Positions 42,583 through 51,086 of a stretch of 64,000 nucleotides of DNA are shown here, piece after piece (position 1 is the stretch's first letter; each line of letters starts with the position of its first letter). Source of the stretch: Mycolicibacterium mageritense (GTDB lineage Bacteria > Actinomycetota > Actinomycetes > Mycobacteriales > Mycobacteriaceae). The stretch lies in assembly GCF_010727475.1 (NCBI RefSeq), contig NZ_AP022567.1, positions 2,170,001 through 2,234,000 of the forward strand, written 5' to 3'. The position numbers were made by a program, and so were the translations under genes. The notes under the pieces were generated by a model, which saw nothing but the letters and a program-made list of their open reading frames with translations, ran no database searches and was not told where the DNA came from.

Positions 42583-43767
42583 TCACTCCCCCCTTTCCAC
42601 CAGCGGGCCACCAGGAACGTCGTGCGGGTTCGGCGTGAACCGGACGTCCGGGATCATCGTGTTCGGATCGCGGCCCCAGGCCTGTTCCAGCGCCCGCAGC
42701 ATGCCCGACACACCGGTTCCCGACAACAGCGCGTTGTCGACCGAGCTCAGCGTGAGGTCCAGGTTCAACGACACGTTGATGTAGTCGCCGCGGATGGCCT
42801 TCGGGATGTTGTCGATGTTGAACGGCACCGTCAGCAGCAGCTTGAGCGCGCCCACCAGGTACGGGGCCGCCCGGCTCAGCTGCTTGAGCGGCCGCTGCAG
42901 GTTCTGCAGGTTGGTGTGCAGATTCGCGTTGGTGCCCGACAGCGTCTCGTCGGCAGCCGCCGACAACCGGCCCAAGGCCGTCACCGCATCGGCGAACAGA
43001 TCCCGCGTGTCCGCGAAATGCTGGATCAGCGGCGGGAATTCGGTCAGCACGCGGTCCAGCGTGTCATTGCGCTGCGCCACGATGTTGAGCAACCGGTCCG
43101 TCGAATCGATCGCACGGGAGATGTCGTCGCGCTGCTGGTTGAGCTCATCGGTGAACGTGTCGAGCCGGCCCAGGAACTCGCGGATCTGATCGCCACGACC
43201 GTTGAGGATGTTGAACACCTCGGTCTGGATGACCTCGATGTTCGGGATACCGCCACCGGTCAGGATGCCCGAGATACCCGCCAGCGTGCGCTCGATGGTC
43301 GGGTAGGCCGACGACTGCGCGAGCGGGATGGTGTCGCCGCTGCGCAGCATCTCCTTGGACGGGCCTTCGTCCGGCGGATTCAGCTCGATGTGCTGCGAAC
43401 CCAGCAAGCTGGTCTGCCCGATCTTGGCCAGGGTGTTCTTCGGCAGCTCGACACCGGGCTCCAGGTCCAGCGTCAGCGTCGGCACCCAGTTGACCAATTC
43501 GATCTTGCGGACGCGGCCGACGAACACGTCGCGCACGCGCACCCGGCTGTTGGCGTTGAGCGCCAACGTCTCCGGCATCTGCACGTACAGCGTCGTATGA
43601 CCGGACTCCGTGCCAGGACCGCCGGGCAGCGGCACGTTCGCGACGCCCCGCCACTGACCACACGAGGTCAGTACGAGCGCGGCAACGGACAGCACGCCGA
43701 TGCGGCGTCCGATGCGACTCCACTTACTCATCCGACCTGTCTTCTCTTCACGCAAGCGGCTCATCAA
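42583..43767 (-). CDS. mce1E: Mce1E, Mce-family lipoprotein
   Basis: This 394-residue protein is the lipoprotein member of the operon (LprK in M. tuberculosis). The signal is RIGVLSVAALVLTSC with lipobox LTSC. The MCE domain (~residues 55-140) contains VRVRDVFVGRVRKIELVNWV and QTSLLGSQHIELNPP. A helical coiled-coil part follows (REFLGRLDTFTDELNQQRDD). The end lacks the long proline tail of Mce1C/D. It overlaps mce1D by 4 nt. The start may instead be the ATG of MSKWSR at 43731, which gives a more usual signal-peptide length. Confidence 0.94.
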   Translation of the reverse strand: MMSRLREEKTGRMSKWSRIGRRIGVLSVAALVLTSCGQWRGVANVPLPGGPGTESGHTTLYVQMPETLALNANSRVRVRDVFVGRVRKIELVNWVPTLTLDLEPGVELPKNTLAKIGQTSLLGSQHIELNPPDEGPSKEMLRSGDTIPLAQSSAYPTIERTLAGISGILTGGGIPNIEVIQTEVFNILNGRGDQIREFLGRLDTFTDELNQQRDDISRAIDSTDRLLNIVAQRNDTLDRVLTEFPPLIQHFADTRDLFADAVTALGRLSAAADETLSGTNANLHTNLQNLQRPLKQLSRAAPYLVGALKLLLTVPFNIDNIPKAIRGDYINVSLNLDLTLSSVDNALLSGTGVSGMLRALEQAWGRDPNTMIPDVRFTPNPHDVPGGPLVERGE

Positions 43768-45383
43768 CCGGCTCCTGCTTCTGCGGGCAGCGGAGGTCCG
43801 GCCGGCGCCGGGGCGGCAGGCGCAGCCGGGGCCGCCGGAGCGATGGCCGACAACGGGTCACCGGGGATCACACCGGGCGCGGGCCCTGGCGGCGGGCCGG
43901 GCTGCGGATACCACGGCGGCGGCAGCGGATTGTTCTCGTCGTACGCGTTCGGCGGGGCCCCACCGCGGATACCGGGCACCGGCGGCGCGATGTCGGGGCC
44001 ACCCATCAACTCGGACAACGACTCCGGGGTCAGCATGGCCTCGGTGCCGGGCGACACCTGGACGCCCTGCATGCCGGGCGCGACGGTCCAGCCCGGCTCG
44101 TGGTTGCCGTGCGAGAACAACGTGTCACGCGCCCAGATACCCGGGACGGTGGTGTCCTTGAACCCCGGCGGCGGCTGCAGCCGCGGATCCGAGTAGGCGA
44201 TCTGCTTGGGCAGCGTCATCGCCGTGCTGGCCAGGTTCATGCCGAACGGCAGGTAGTTGAACTTGATCGCGTCGAGGATCGGCGCGAGGTACTGCGCGCA
44301 CAACTCGGCCGAATCCTGGTAGCCCAGGCGGCTTCCCGCCTGGATCGAGCTGCAGATGAACTGCAGCGGGTTCGAGAAGTTGGTCAGGCCCGGCAGCACC
44401 GGCAGACCGATGATGCCGCCCTGGTTCGGCGCCACGATGTTGACCACGTTGGCCGCGAGGTTCGGATAGGCGTGCAGGCCCGTCTCCAGACCGTTGCGCG
44501 GCTCGGGCTGCAGGATGGCCGTCGTCGCCTGCTCGAGGTTGTTGACGTCGTGGGTCAGCACGCCGCCGTTCTTGTCCAGGAAGTCCCGCGTGGTCTTGAG
44601 CACCCGGTTGAGATCCTGCAGCGCCGTCGCCAACTCCTGATCGGTGTTGGTGAACGAGTTGGTGAACTGCGCCAGATCGTTGTTGAGCGCCACGAACTGC
44701 TGATCGCTCTTGTGCAGCGCGTTGACGAACAGCGCCAGGCTCCTGACGACGGTGAAGAAGTCACCGCGGCCCTCGTTGAGCGTCGTCAACGCCTCCGACA
44801 GCCCGTTGAGCGTCCGGTTGACCTGCTCGCCCTTGCCCGCGAAGCCGTCGGCGAACGACTCGATGATGTCGCCGAACGGGCCCTTGGGCTGTTCCTTGGT
44901 CGGCCCCAGTTCGGCGAGCAGCCGCGTCACCTGGTTGCGCAGCTCGTCGTACTCGATGGGGATCTGGGTCTTCTCGATCGGGATGACCGCGTCGTCCTGC
45001 ATCGTCGGCCCACCGGTGTACGGCGGGGACAGCTGGATCACACGCGAGGCCACCAGGCTCGGGTTGAGCACCGAGGCCGTCGCGTCCTTGGGCACCTTGT
45101 ACTTGTTGTTGAAGTGGAAGACCACCTTCATCTTGTCGCCTGCGGTCTCGATCGAATCGATCGCGCCGACGCGCACGCCCATGATGAGCACCTTGTCGCC
45201 GGGGTACAGCGCAAGCACCTCGGGGAAGTACGCGGTGACCGTCGTGTTGGTGAGCTTCTTGTACAGGTAGATGCCCGCGTAGCCCGCCACCAGAGCGGCC
45301 ACCACGGCCAGCGCACCGATGATCACCACAGCCTTGGACAGGTGCGGCAACTTGAGGTTTCGGATGTTGAAAATCGTCGACAT
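43764..45383 (-). CDS. mce1D: Mce1D
   Basis: This 539-residue Mce subunit has an N-terminal anchor (VVIIGALAVVAALVAGYAGI) and an MCE domain with TAYFPEVLALYPGDKVLIMG and the VASRVIQLSPPY strand. A long helical segment follows (LNEGRGDFFTVVRSLALFVN). The C-terminal ~60 residues are almost only Pro, Ala and Gly and are probably disordered in the periplasm. It sits 9 nt behind mce1C. It is the fourth of the six subunits that make the lipid tunnel. Confidence 0.95.
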   Translation of the reverse strand: MSTIFNIRNLKLPHLSKAVVIIGALAVVAALVAGYAGIYLYKKLTNTTVTAYFPEVLALYPGDKVLIMGVRVGAIDSIETAGDKMKVVFHFNNKYKVPKDATASVLNPSLVASRVIQLSPPYTGGPTMQDDAVIPIEKTQIPIEYDELRNQVTRLLAELGPTKEQPKGPFGDIIESFADGFAGKGEQVNRTLNGLSEALTTLNEGRGDFFTVVRSLALFVNALHKSDQQFVALNNDLAQFTNSFTNTDQELATALQDLNRVLKTTRDFLDKNGGVLTHDVNNLEQATTAILQPEPRNGLETGLHAYPNLAANVVNIVAPNQGGIIGLPVLPGLTNFSNPLQFICSSIQAGSRLGYQDSAELCAQYLAPILDAIKFNYLPFGMNLASTAMTLPKQIAYSDPRLQPPPGFKDTTVPGIWARDTLFSHGNHEPGWTVAPGMQGVQVSPGTEAMLTPESLSELMGGPDIAPPVPGIRGGAPPNAYDENNPLPPPWYPQPGPPPGPAPGVIPGDPLSAIAPAAPAAPAAPAPAGPPLPAEAGAG

Positions 45384-45392
45384 GGTGCGGCC

Positions 45393-46973
45393 CTATCCCT
45401 GCGATCCGGGCGGAAGGAACGGCGGATTACCCGGCAGCGGCGGTGTTCCCGCCGGTGCCAGTTCCGGACCCGGTCCCGGCGGCGCCGGGGGTGCGTTCAA
45501 CGGCAACGGATGTGGCGCGAAGCCCGGAGTGAAGTCCGGCGGCCCGGGCTGCGGGGCAACCGGGACCGTGCGGGCACCGGGCGGGCCGGGGGCCAGCTCA
45601 CCGGGTGAGGCACCCGGCTGATCCGGCGGCATCTGGCCGGGGATCGCGGCGCTGGGCACACCGGGCGAATGCGGCACACCTTCCGGATTCGGCTGCGAGG
45701 TCACCACGTCGGGCGGCCCGTAGTTCGGTCCGTACGGGTTGTCGCCGAACGGTCCGACGGTCGCCGCCGCGCACGGCAGCGGGTTGCCCGGTGACGGAAT
45801 GCCTTCGGCGGTCGGTGTATACGAGCACGGCGATCCCGGCGGGACGGCTGGCCCTGGGTGCTCGGGCGTGCCTTCCAACGGCGTCGGGGCAGGCGGCGGT
45901 GCACCGTTCTCGAACCGCGGGCCGTTGGGATCCGGGAAACGGAAGGCAGGCAGGCCCGCGTTGCGCCAGAACTCTTCAGGGTCGATACCGCGCTTCTTGA
46001 ACGCTGCGTCGACGAACGGCTGCAGGATCTGCGGCGGCAACAGGTTGACGAGCATGACCTTGAAGTACGGGCCGGACGCCAGTGCCTCGGCGAGCGAGGT
46101 GATGAACTTGCCCGCGATGCTCAGGGTGTCGGCCAGATCCTGCTTGCGGTCGACGAGGATGTCGCTGACCGTGCGCAGTTGCTCGAGCACATGATTGAGG
46201 TTTGGGTTGTCGTTGATCAGGCCTTCGACCTGATGAGACACCGAGGACACCCGCTCCAGCAACATGCTGACCGCCTGGCTGCGCTGGTTCACCGCCGACA
46301 GCAGGGTCTGCGCGTTCACCAGCAGCGCGTTGACCTGAGTACTGCGGTCGCCCAGCACCGTGGCGATCTTGTTGGCGTTGGCCAGCAGCTTCTTGACGTC
46401 GTCGTCGCGCTTACCGATGGTCTCGGAGAACTTGGCGACGCCATCGAGCGCCGCGCTCAGGTGTGGCGAGGTCTGATCAACGGTCTCCGACAACACATTC
46501 AGCGATTCACGAACCGACTTGGTGTCCCAGCCCGACGCGTTGCGCGTGACATCGAAGATGGCGTCGTAGATCTGGTACGGCGTGGTCGTCTGCCCCACGG
46601 GCAGCGTTCCGCGTGGCGCCAGCGTCTTGTTGCCGCGCGGCTGGATCTCGATGTTCTTGCGGCCCAGGATCGTGTCGGTCCGGATCGCGGCCCGGCTCTC
46701 GGTGCCGATGGTCTGGCCACCGAGCGTGAAGCCGATCTCCACCTTGTCGCCGTTGATGTCCATGCTCTTGACATCACCGACGTCCATGCCCGCGATCCGC
46801 ACGCGGTCACCGACATTGAGCCCACCGGTGTCGGAGAACTGCGCGTAGTACGTCGGTACCGCGAACAACATCGGAACGCTGGTCAGTGTCGATCCGACGG
46901 CAATGATGATCGCCACGACGGCGACACCCATCAGGCCCTTACGGAACCGGTCGGAACCCTGCAGTGTCCTCAT
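45393..46973 (-). CDS. mce1C: Mce1C
   Basis: This 526-residue Mce subunit has the anchor LMGVAVVAIIIAVGSTLTSV, the MCE domain with FSDTGGLNVGDRVRIAGMDV and LGRKNIEIQPRG, and a coiled-coil region (SVSHQVEGLINDNPNLNHVL). A ~170-residue C-terminus is extremely rich in Pro and Gly (LPLNAPPAPPGPGPELAPAG). ATG at 46973 overlaps the mce1B stop by 4 nt; a longer frame starting MHAE is less likely. The tail is the longest low-complexity region in the operon. Confidence 0.95.
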   Translation of the reverse strand: MRTLQGSDRFRKGLMGVAVVAIIIAVGSTLTSVPMLFAVPTYYAQFSDTGGLNVGDRVRIAGMDVGDVKSMDINGDKVEIGFTLGGQTIGTESRAAIRTDTILGRKNIEIQPRGNKTLAPRGTLPVGQTTTPYQIYDAIFDVTRNASGWDTKSVRESLNVLSETVDQTSPHLSAALDGVAKFSETIGKRDDDVKKLLANANKIATVLGDRSTQVNALLVNAQTLLSAVNQRSQAVSMLLERVSSVSHQVEGLINDNPNLNHVLEQLRTVSDILVDRKQDLADTLSIAGKFITSLAEALASGPYFKVMLVNLLPPQILQPFVDAAFKKRGIDPEEFWRNAGLPAFRFPDPNGPRFENGAPPPAPTPLEGTPEHPGPAVPPGSPCSYTPTAEGIPSPGNPLPCAAATVGPFGDNPYGPNYGPPDVVTSQPNPEGVPHSPGVPSAAIPGQMPPDQPGASPGELAPGPPGARTVPVAPQPGPPDFTPGFAPHPLPLNAPPAPPGPGPELAPAGTPPLPGNPPFLPPGSQG

Positions 46974-48001
46974 TTCGGCGTGCACCTACCCGACGGCTGC
47001 GAAGTGATTCTGACGGTGCGGACCGGGCCGCCTGGTTGCAACCCGTTGAGCTTCAACGAGAGGTCACATGCGTAGAAGTTGAAGAAGTCACCGTAGATGC
47101 CACCGGCGCGGCCGATGATCTTCAGCGCGGCGGGAATCTGGATCAACGTGTCGTTGACCTGCTGCTTCTGGTCGATCAACGGCTGCTGGATGACCTCGAG
47201 GTAGCTGACAGTGTCCTTGAGCAGCGGGCGGTTGTCGCTCAGCAGGTCGGCCAGCGAACCGGCCGCGTTGCTGATGTTGGCCACCGAAGCGCCGATCGGA
47301 TCGGCCCGGTTCTTCAGGCCCGTGATCAGTGTTTCGAAGTTCTTCAACGTGTCGTCGAACTGCTGCTGATGCTTGACCGTCGTGTCGAGCACGGTGTTGA
47401 GGTTCTTGATGACCTCACCGATGGCCTGGTCGCGGTCGGCGATGGTCGCGGTCAGCGACGCCGTCTGGTCCAGGATGTCGTTGATGGTGCCGCCCTGGCC
47501 CTGGAACACCGTGATGAGCGACGTCGCAATGGTGTTGACCTTGTCCGGCTTGAGCGAGTTGAACAGCGGCCGGAAGCCACCCACGAGGGCATCGAGATCC
47601 AGGGCAGGCTCGGTGCGTTCGAGCGGGATGGTGCTGCCGGGCGGCAGGATCTTGTTGCTCTGCCCCCGCTTGAGCTCCAGGTAGCGGTTACCGATCAGAT
47701 CCTGGTACCGCACTGCGGCCGTGGTCTCGTCGAACAGTGGCAGCGAGCGCTCCACGTTGAACGTGACCTCGGCCTGCTCACCGCCGTTGACCAGCTTGAC
47801 CTTCGAGACCTTGCCGACCTCCACACCGGCGGCGCGCACGAACTGTCCACTGCGCAGGCCGCTGACGTTCTTGAAGATCGCCGAATACTCGTTGGTCCGG
47901 TTGAACCGGATCTGCCCGAACACCACGAAGATGATCGCCGTGAACGTGAGCAGCACCAGCGAGAAGATGCCGAGTTTGACGAGCGTGCCCTTGATACTCA
48001 T
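46970..48001 (-). CDS. mce1B: Mce1B
   Basis: This 343-residue Mce subunit has a short cytoplasmic start (MSIKGTLVKL), the anchor GIFSLVLLTFTAIIFVVFGQ, the MCE domain (RTNEYSAIFKNVSGLRSGQF, QDLIGNRYLELKRGQ) and a helical region with a hydrophobic repeat pattern. It ends with two cysteines (FYACDLSLKLNG, SGRCTPK) and has no proline-rich tail. It overlaps mce1A and mce1C by 4 nt each. Confidence 0.95.
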   Translation of the reverse strand: MSIKGTLVKLGIFSLVLLTFTAIIFVVFGQIRFNRTNEYSAIFKNVSGLRSGQFVRAAGVEVGKVSKVKLVNGGEQAEVTFNVERSLPLFDETTAAVRYQDLIGNRYLELKRGQSNKILPPGSTIPLERTEPALDLDALVGGFRPLFNSLKPDKVNTIATSLITVFQGQGGTINDILDQTASLTATIADRDQAIGEVIKNLNTVLDTTVKHQQQFDDTLKNFETLITGLKNRADPIGASVANISNAAGSLADLLSDNRPLLKDTVSYLEVIQQPLIDQKQQVNDTLIQIPAALKIIGRAGGIYGDFFNFYACDLSLKLNGLQPGGPVRTVRITSQPSGRCTPK

Positions 48002-49218
48002 GGGTTGATCGACTGCTCCCCTACTTGGCGGCCCCAGACGTACTCGGCCATGATCGGCTGACCCAATTCGAAGTGGTTGTACGGCGCGATGGATGCACCG
48101 GTGTCCATGACCAGGTACGGCATGGGCCACAGATCGCGCGTGATCGGCTGCCAGCAACCCGGCCGGCCTTCGGGCCCGCCCTTGGCGTTGACGCGCGGCA
48201 GGTTGTCCGGATATTTGTAGGCGTTGCCGACGCCGACGACCAGTGAGTGCGTCAGCAGCGAGTAACCGTTACCACCAAGCGCGTCAGCCAGTTTCGGCGC
48301 CGCGTCGTGGAAGTTGCGGATGGTGCAGAACAGCGCGGGGCTGTACTTGTCCAGCAGCGCCGAGGTGGGCAGCAGATCCTGCGCGCCCCGCACCAGATAC
48401 GGCCCGCCACGCTCGAAGATGTCACCGCCGGTGTTGCCGAACCCGACCGCAGCCATCAACGCCTGATCGATGTTGCCGCGCTGATCGTTGAGCGTGCGCG
48501 CGGTGGTCACCGCGTTGGTCAGCCCGTCCCACAGATCGGGCGACGCGTCGGCGTAGACCTCACTGAGATCGGCCAGGCCCCTGGTGTCCCGGCGGATCTG
48601 CGGCATCCGCGGGTTCAGGTCGGCCAGGATCGTGTTGCCGTTGACCACCGACTGACCGAACTTGTCACCCAGCCCGTCAAGGGCCTGCGCCGTCGCGGTC
48701 AACGTCTCGTTGAGCTTGATCGGATCGACCTGTTCGGAAATCTTGGTGATGGTCTCGAACAACGTGTTGAACTCCGTCGTCACGCCCTTGGCCTGAATCG
48801 GCGTCGACTCCGAAACCCGCGCCGGCGACGGATCTTTCGGCGACGCGAAGTAGATGTACTTGTTGCCGAACACCGTGGTGGCACGCAACTCGACGTCCAC
48901 GTTCTCCGGAATCAACCGCAGGTACTTCGGATCGACATCCAGCGTCAGCTTGGCTTCCGGGTTGTCCCCGACGGTCACCACGTCAACCGACTTGAGCCGG
49001 CCGATCGGCACCCCGTTGTAGGTCACCTTCGACCCCGGATCCATCGACAGACCCGCCCGGCCCGACATGACCGTCAGCTCGGTCTTCGGCTCGAAGACGC
49101 CACGGAACTGCAACCAGGTCAGCCCGAACACCAACGCAGCGATCAACGCCAGCACGAGCCCCGCCAACTTGTACGGCGGGGTCTTCGGCTTGTTCAGGGG
49201 AGCGTGTGGGGCGGTCAT
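47998..49218 (-). CDS. mce1A: Mce1A
   Basis: This 406-residue first Mce subunit has the anchor KLAGLVLALIAALVFGLTWL, the MCE domain with TELTVMSGRAGLSMDPGSKV, YNGVPIGRLKSVDVV and TTVFGNKYIYFASP, then helices and a conserved end containing HFELGQPIMAEYVWGRQVGE. In M. tuberculosis Mce1A is linked to fatty-acid import and host-cell entry. ATG at 49218 begins MTAPHAPLNK; upstream in-frame sequence lies in yrbE1B. The spacing to yrbE1B is 4 nt. Confidence 0.95.
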   Translation of the reverse strand: MTAPHAPLNKPKTPPYKLAGLVLALIAALVFGLTWLQFRGVFEPKTELTVMSGRAGLSMDPGSKVTYNGVPIGRLKSVDVVTVGDNPEAKLTLDVDPKYLRLIPENVDVELRATTVFGNKYIYFASPKDPSPARVSESTPIQAKGVTTEFNTLFETITKISEQVDPIKLNETLTATAQALDGLGDKFGQSVVNGNTILADLNPRMPQIRRDTRGLADLSEVYADASPDLWDGLTNAVTTARTLNDQRGNIDQALMAAVGFGNTGGDIFERGGPYLVRGAQDLLPTSALLDKYSPALFCTIRNFHDAAPKLADALGGNGYSLLTHSLVVGVGNAYKYPDNLPRVNAKGGPEGRPGCWQPITRDLWPMPYLVMDTGASIAPYNHFELGQPIMAEYVWGRQVGEQSINP

Positions 49219-49222
49219 CGCG

Positions 49223-50092
49223 CTACACCGTGAGGTTGAAGTTCGGGTCGGTGCCGTACAGCGCCAACGATGCCAGCAGGACCACAACCACGATCGCGAT
49301 CAACGAAGTACGCATCGACCTCCCCACTGCCTCACCCACACCGACAGCACCGCCACTGGCGTAATAGCCGAAGTAGCAGTGGTTCAACATCACGACGACC
49401 GACATGATGATCACTTCGAGGAACGACCACATGACGTCGTCCACGCGCAGGAACGTATGGAAGTAATGCTCGTACGTACCGACCGACTGGGCATAGAAGA
49501 TGGTCGTCACCAACTGTGCCGACATGAACGACAGCAGGATCGCCATCGCGTACAGCGGGATGATGACGACGGTGCCCGCCATGATGCGGGTGGATACCAG
49601 GTACGAGATCGACTTGATGCCCATGACTTCGAGCGCGTCGACCTCTTCGCTGATGCGCATGGCGCCCAGTTCGGCGGTCGCACCGGCGCCGACCGTCGAG
49701 GCCAGCGCCTGGCCGGTGACGACGGGCGCAACGACGCGGATGTTGGCAAGGGCCGCGAAGAAGCCCGTGAACGCCTCGACACCGATGTTGCCCAGCGATG
49801 CGAAACCCTGGATGGCGATCAGTGAACCGGCGGACAGCGTGACGAAGCCGATGATGGCGACAGTGCCGCCGATGACGGCCATGGCACCGGTGCCCATGCC
49901 GATCTCGGCGACCAGCCGCAGCGCTTCCCGGCGGTAGTGCCGGAAGGCATGCGGGATATGACCGATCACGGTGACCACGAACCACGCGACGTGGCCCATG
50001 CTGTCGAGCATCCGGGCCGGGGCGCCCGCGATCTCGTTGGTACGCGCGAACGCCCGGGGGAACCGGGACCGGAGAACTGTCGATGTACTCAT
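49223..50092 (-). CDS. yrbE1B: YrbE1B, MlaE-type permease of the Mce1 transporter
   Basis: This 289-residue inner-membrane permease of the MlaE/YrbE family has five or six helices. The conserved cytoplasmic loop STVGAGATAELGAMRISEEVD, followed by ALEVMGIKSISYLVSTRI, is the ATPase-docking region. YrbE1A and YrbE1B are thought to pair and couple to an ATPase (MceG) encoded elsewhere; no such gene is in this window. ATG at 50092 was chosen; it is separated from the yrbE1A stop by one base. Confidence 0.95.
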   Translation of the reverse strand: MSTSTVLRSRFPRAFARTNEIAGAPARMLDSMGHVAWFVVTVIGHIPHAFRHYRREALRLVAEIGMGTGAMAVIGGTVAIIGFVTLSAGSLIAIQGFASLGNIGVEAFTGFFAALANIRVVAPVVTGQALASTVGAGATAELGAMRISEEVDALEVMGIKSISYLVSTRIMAGTVVIIPLYAMAILLSFMSAQLVTTIFYAQSVGTYEHYFHTFLRVDDVMWSFLEVIIMSVVVMLNHCYFGYYASGGAVGVGEAVGRSMRTSLIAIVVVVLLASLALYGTDPNFNLTV

Positions 50093-50093
50093 A

Positions 50094-50894
50094 TCAGGTC
50101 TTAGTTCCGAACCGCACACCGATCGTGGTGAGCACGACGTTGACAGCGAACAGAGCGATCACGCACAGCACCAGGGTCTCGTTGACCGCGGTACCGACAC
50201 CCTTGGAGCCGCCGGCCGTCGTCAGGCCGCGGTAGCAACCGACCAATCCGGCGATCAGGCCGAACACCGTTGCCTTGATGACGGAGATCAGCACCTCGGG
50301 GAAGCCGGTCAACAGTGTCAACGTGGACACGTACGCACCGGCGGAGACGTTCTGGATGTAGACGCCGAAGAAGAAGCCACCGACGAGGCCGATGGTGATC
50401 ACCGTGCCGTTGAGCATGAAGGCGACGAACGTCGCGGCGACCACGCGGGGCACGACGAGCCGTTCGATCGGGTCGATGCCGAGCACCTCCATGGCGTCGA
50501 TCTCTTCACGCACCGTCCGGGCGCCGAGGTCGGCGCAGATGGCGGTCGAGCCGGCACCGGCGACGACGAGCACCGTCACCAACGGACCGAGCTGCGTGAC
50601 GGCGGCCAGCCCGGCGCCTGCCCCGGAGATGTCTGCCGCGCCGAACTCGGCCAGCAGGATGTTGAGCGTGAAGATGATGAGCACCGTGAGCGGGATAGAC
50701 ACCGCCAGGGTGGGCAGGAACGCGACCCGGATCAGGAACCAGCTCTGAAGGATGAATTCCTTCCACTGGAACGGCCGGGTGAGAAATGCCTTGCCGGTGA
50801 GTACCGTCATCTTGAAGAAGCCGCCGACCATGGCCATCGGCTTCTCGAGCTGACCACGGACGTAACCGACGAGTCCGTCGGTAGACGCCGTCAC
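50094..50894 (-). CDS. yrbE1A: YrbE1A, MlaE-type permease of the Mce1 transporter
   Basis: This 266-residue permease is the partner of YrbE1B. It has the diagnostic loop GAGSTAICADLGARTVREEI, followed by DAMEVLGIDPIERLVVPRVV, and the amphipathic N-terminus GLVGYVRGQLEKPMAMVGGF. Helices include FLPTLAVSIPLTVLIIFTLN and MLNGTVITIGLVGGFFFGVY. The start is GTG at 50894. The 192-bp gap between fadD5 and this gene is the largest in the operon and is a likely place for an internal promoter. Confidence 0.95.
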   Translation of the reverse strand: MTASTDGLVGYVRGQLEKPMAMVGGFFKMTVLTGKAFLTRPFQWKEFILQSWFLIRVAFLPTLAVSIPLTVLIIFTLNILLAEFGAADISGAGAGLAAVTQLGPLVTVLVVAGAGSTAICADLGARTVREEIDAMEVLGIDPIERLVVPRVVAATFVAFMLNGTVITIGLVGGFFFGVYIQNVSAGAYVSTLTLLTGFPEVLISVIKATVFGLIAGLVGCYRGLTTAGGSKGVGTAVNETLVLCVIALFAVNVVLTTIGVRFGTKT

Positions 50895-51086
50895 CGGTGC
50901 ACCCCCTGGACGTGTCGCACGTCCCCTCCTCGTCTCAACCCGGTATATGTGATGCCTATCTCCCTACTCGCGAGTAGTAAGTGAGACCACAGGACTGTAC
51001 CCGATCCAATCCGGGCCGTGCAGCGCATCGGCTGGATTATGCCTTGAACCGTTAGCAAACGTGCCGCCTCTCCCGGAAAAAGTTCG
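50895..51086 (-). promoter_or_regulatory. Gap between fadD5 and yrbE1A, possible internal promoter
   Basis: All other mce1 junctions are under 35 nt. This 192-bp stretch is AT-richer near 50940-50985 (CTACTCGCGAGTAGTAAGTG, read on the plus strand) and contains the palindrome CTACTCGCGAGTAG at 50965-50978. I see no small gene. A promoter or processing site here would let the transporter be expressed without fadD5. Confidence 0.4.

Noticed and set aside
42280..44196. 638-codon plus-strand frame across mce1F-D
   Set aside because: It crosses three conserved minus-strand genes and has no domain signals.
44100..47075. Two further long plus-strand frames opposite mce1C/D
   Set aside because: Arg- and Gln-rich shadows of proline-rich mce sequence.
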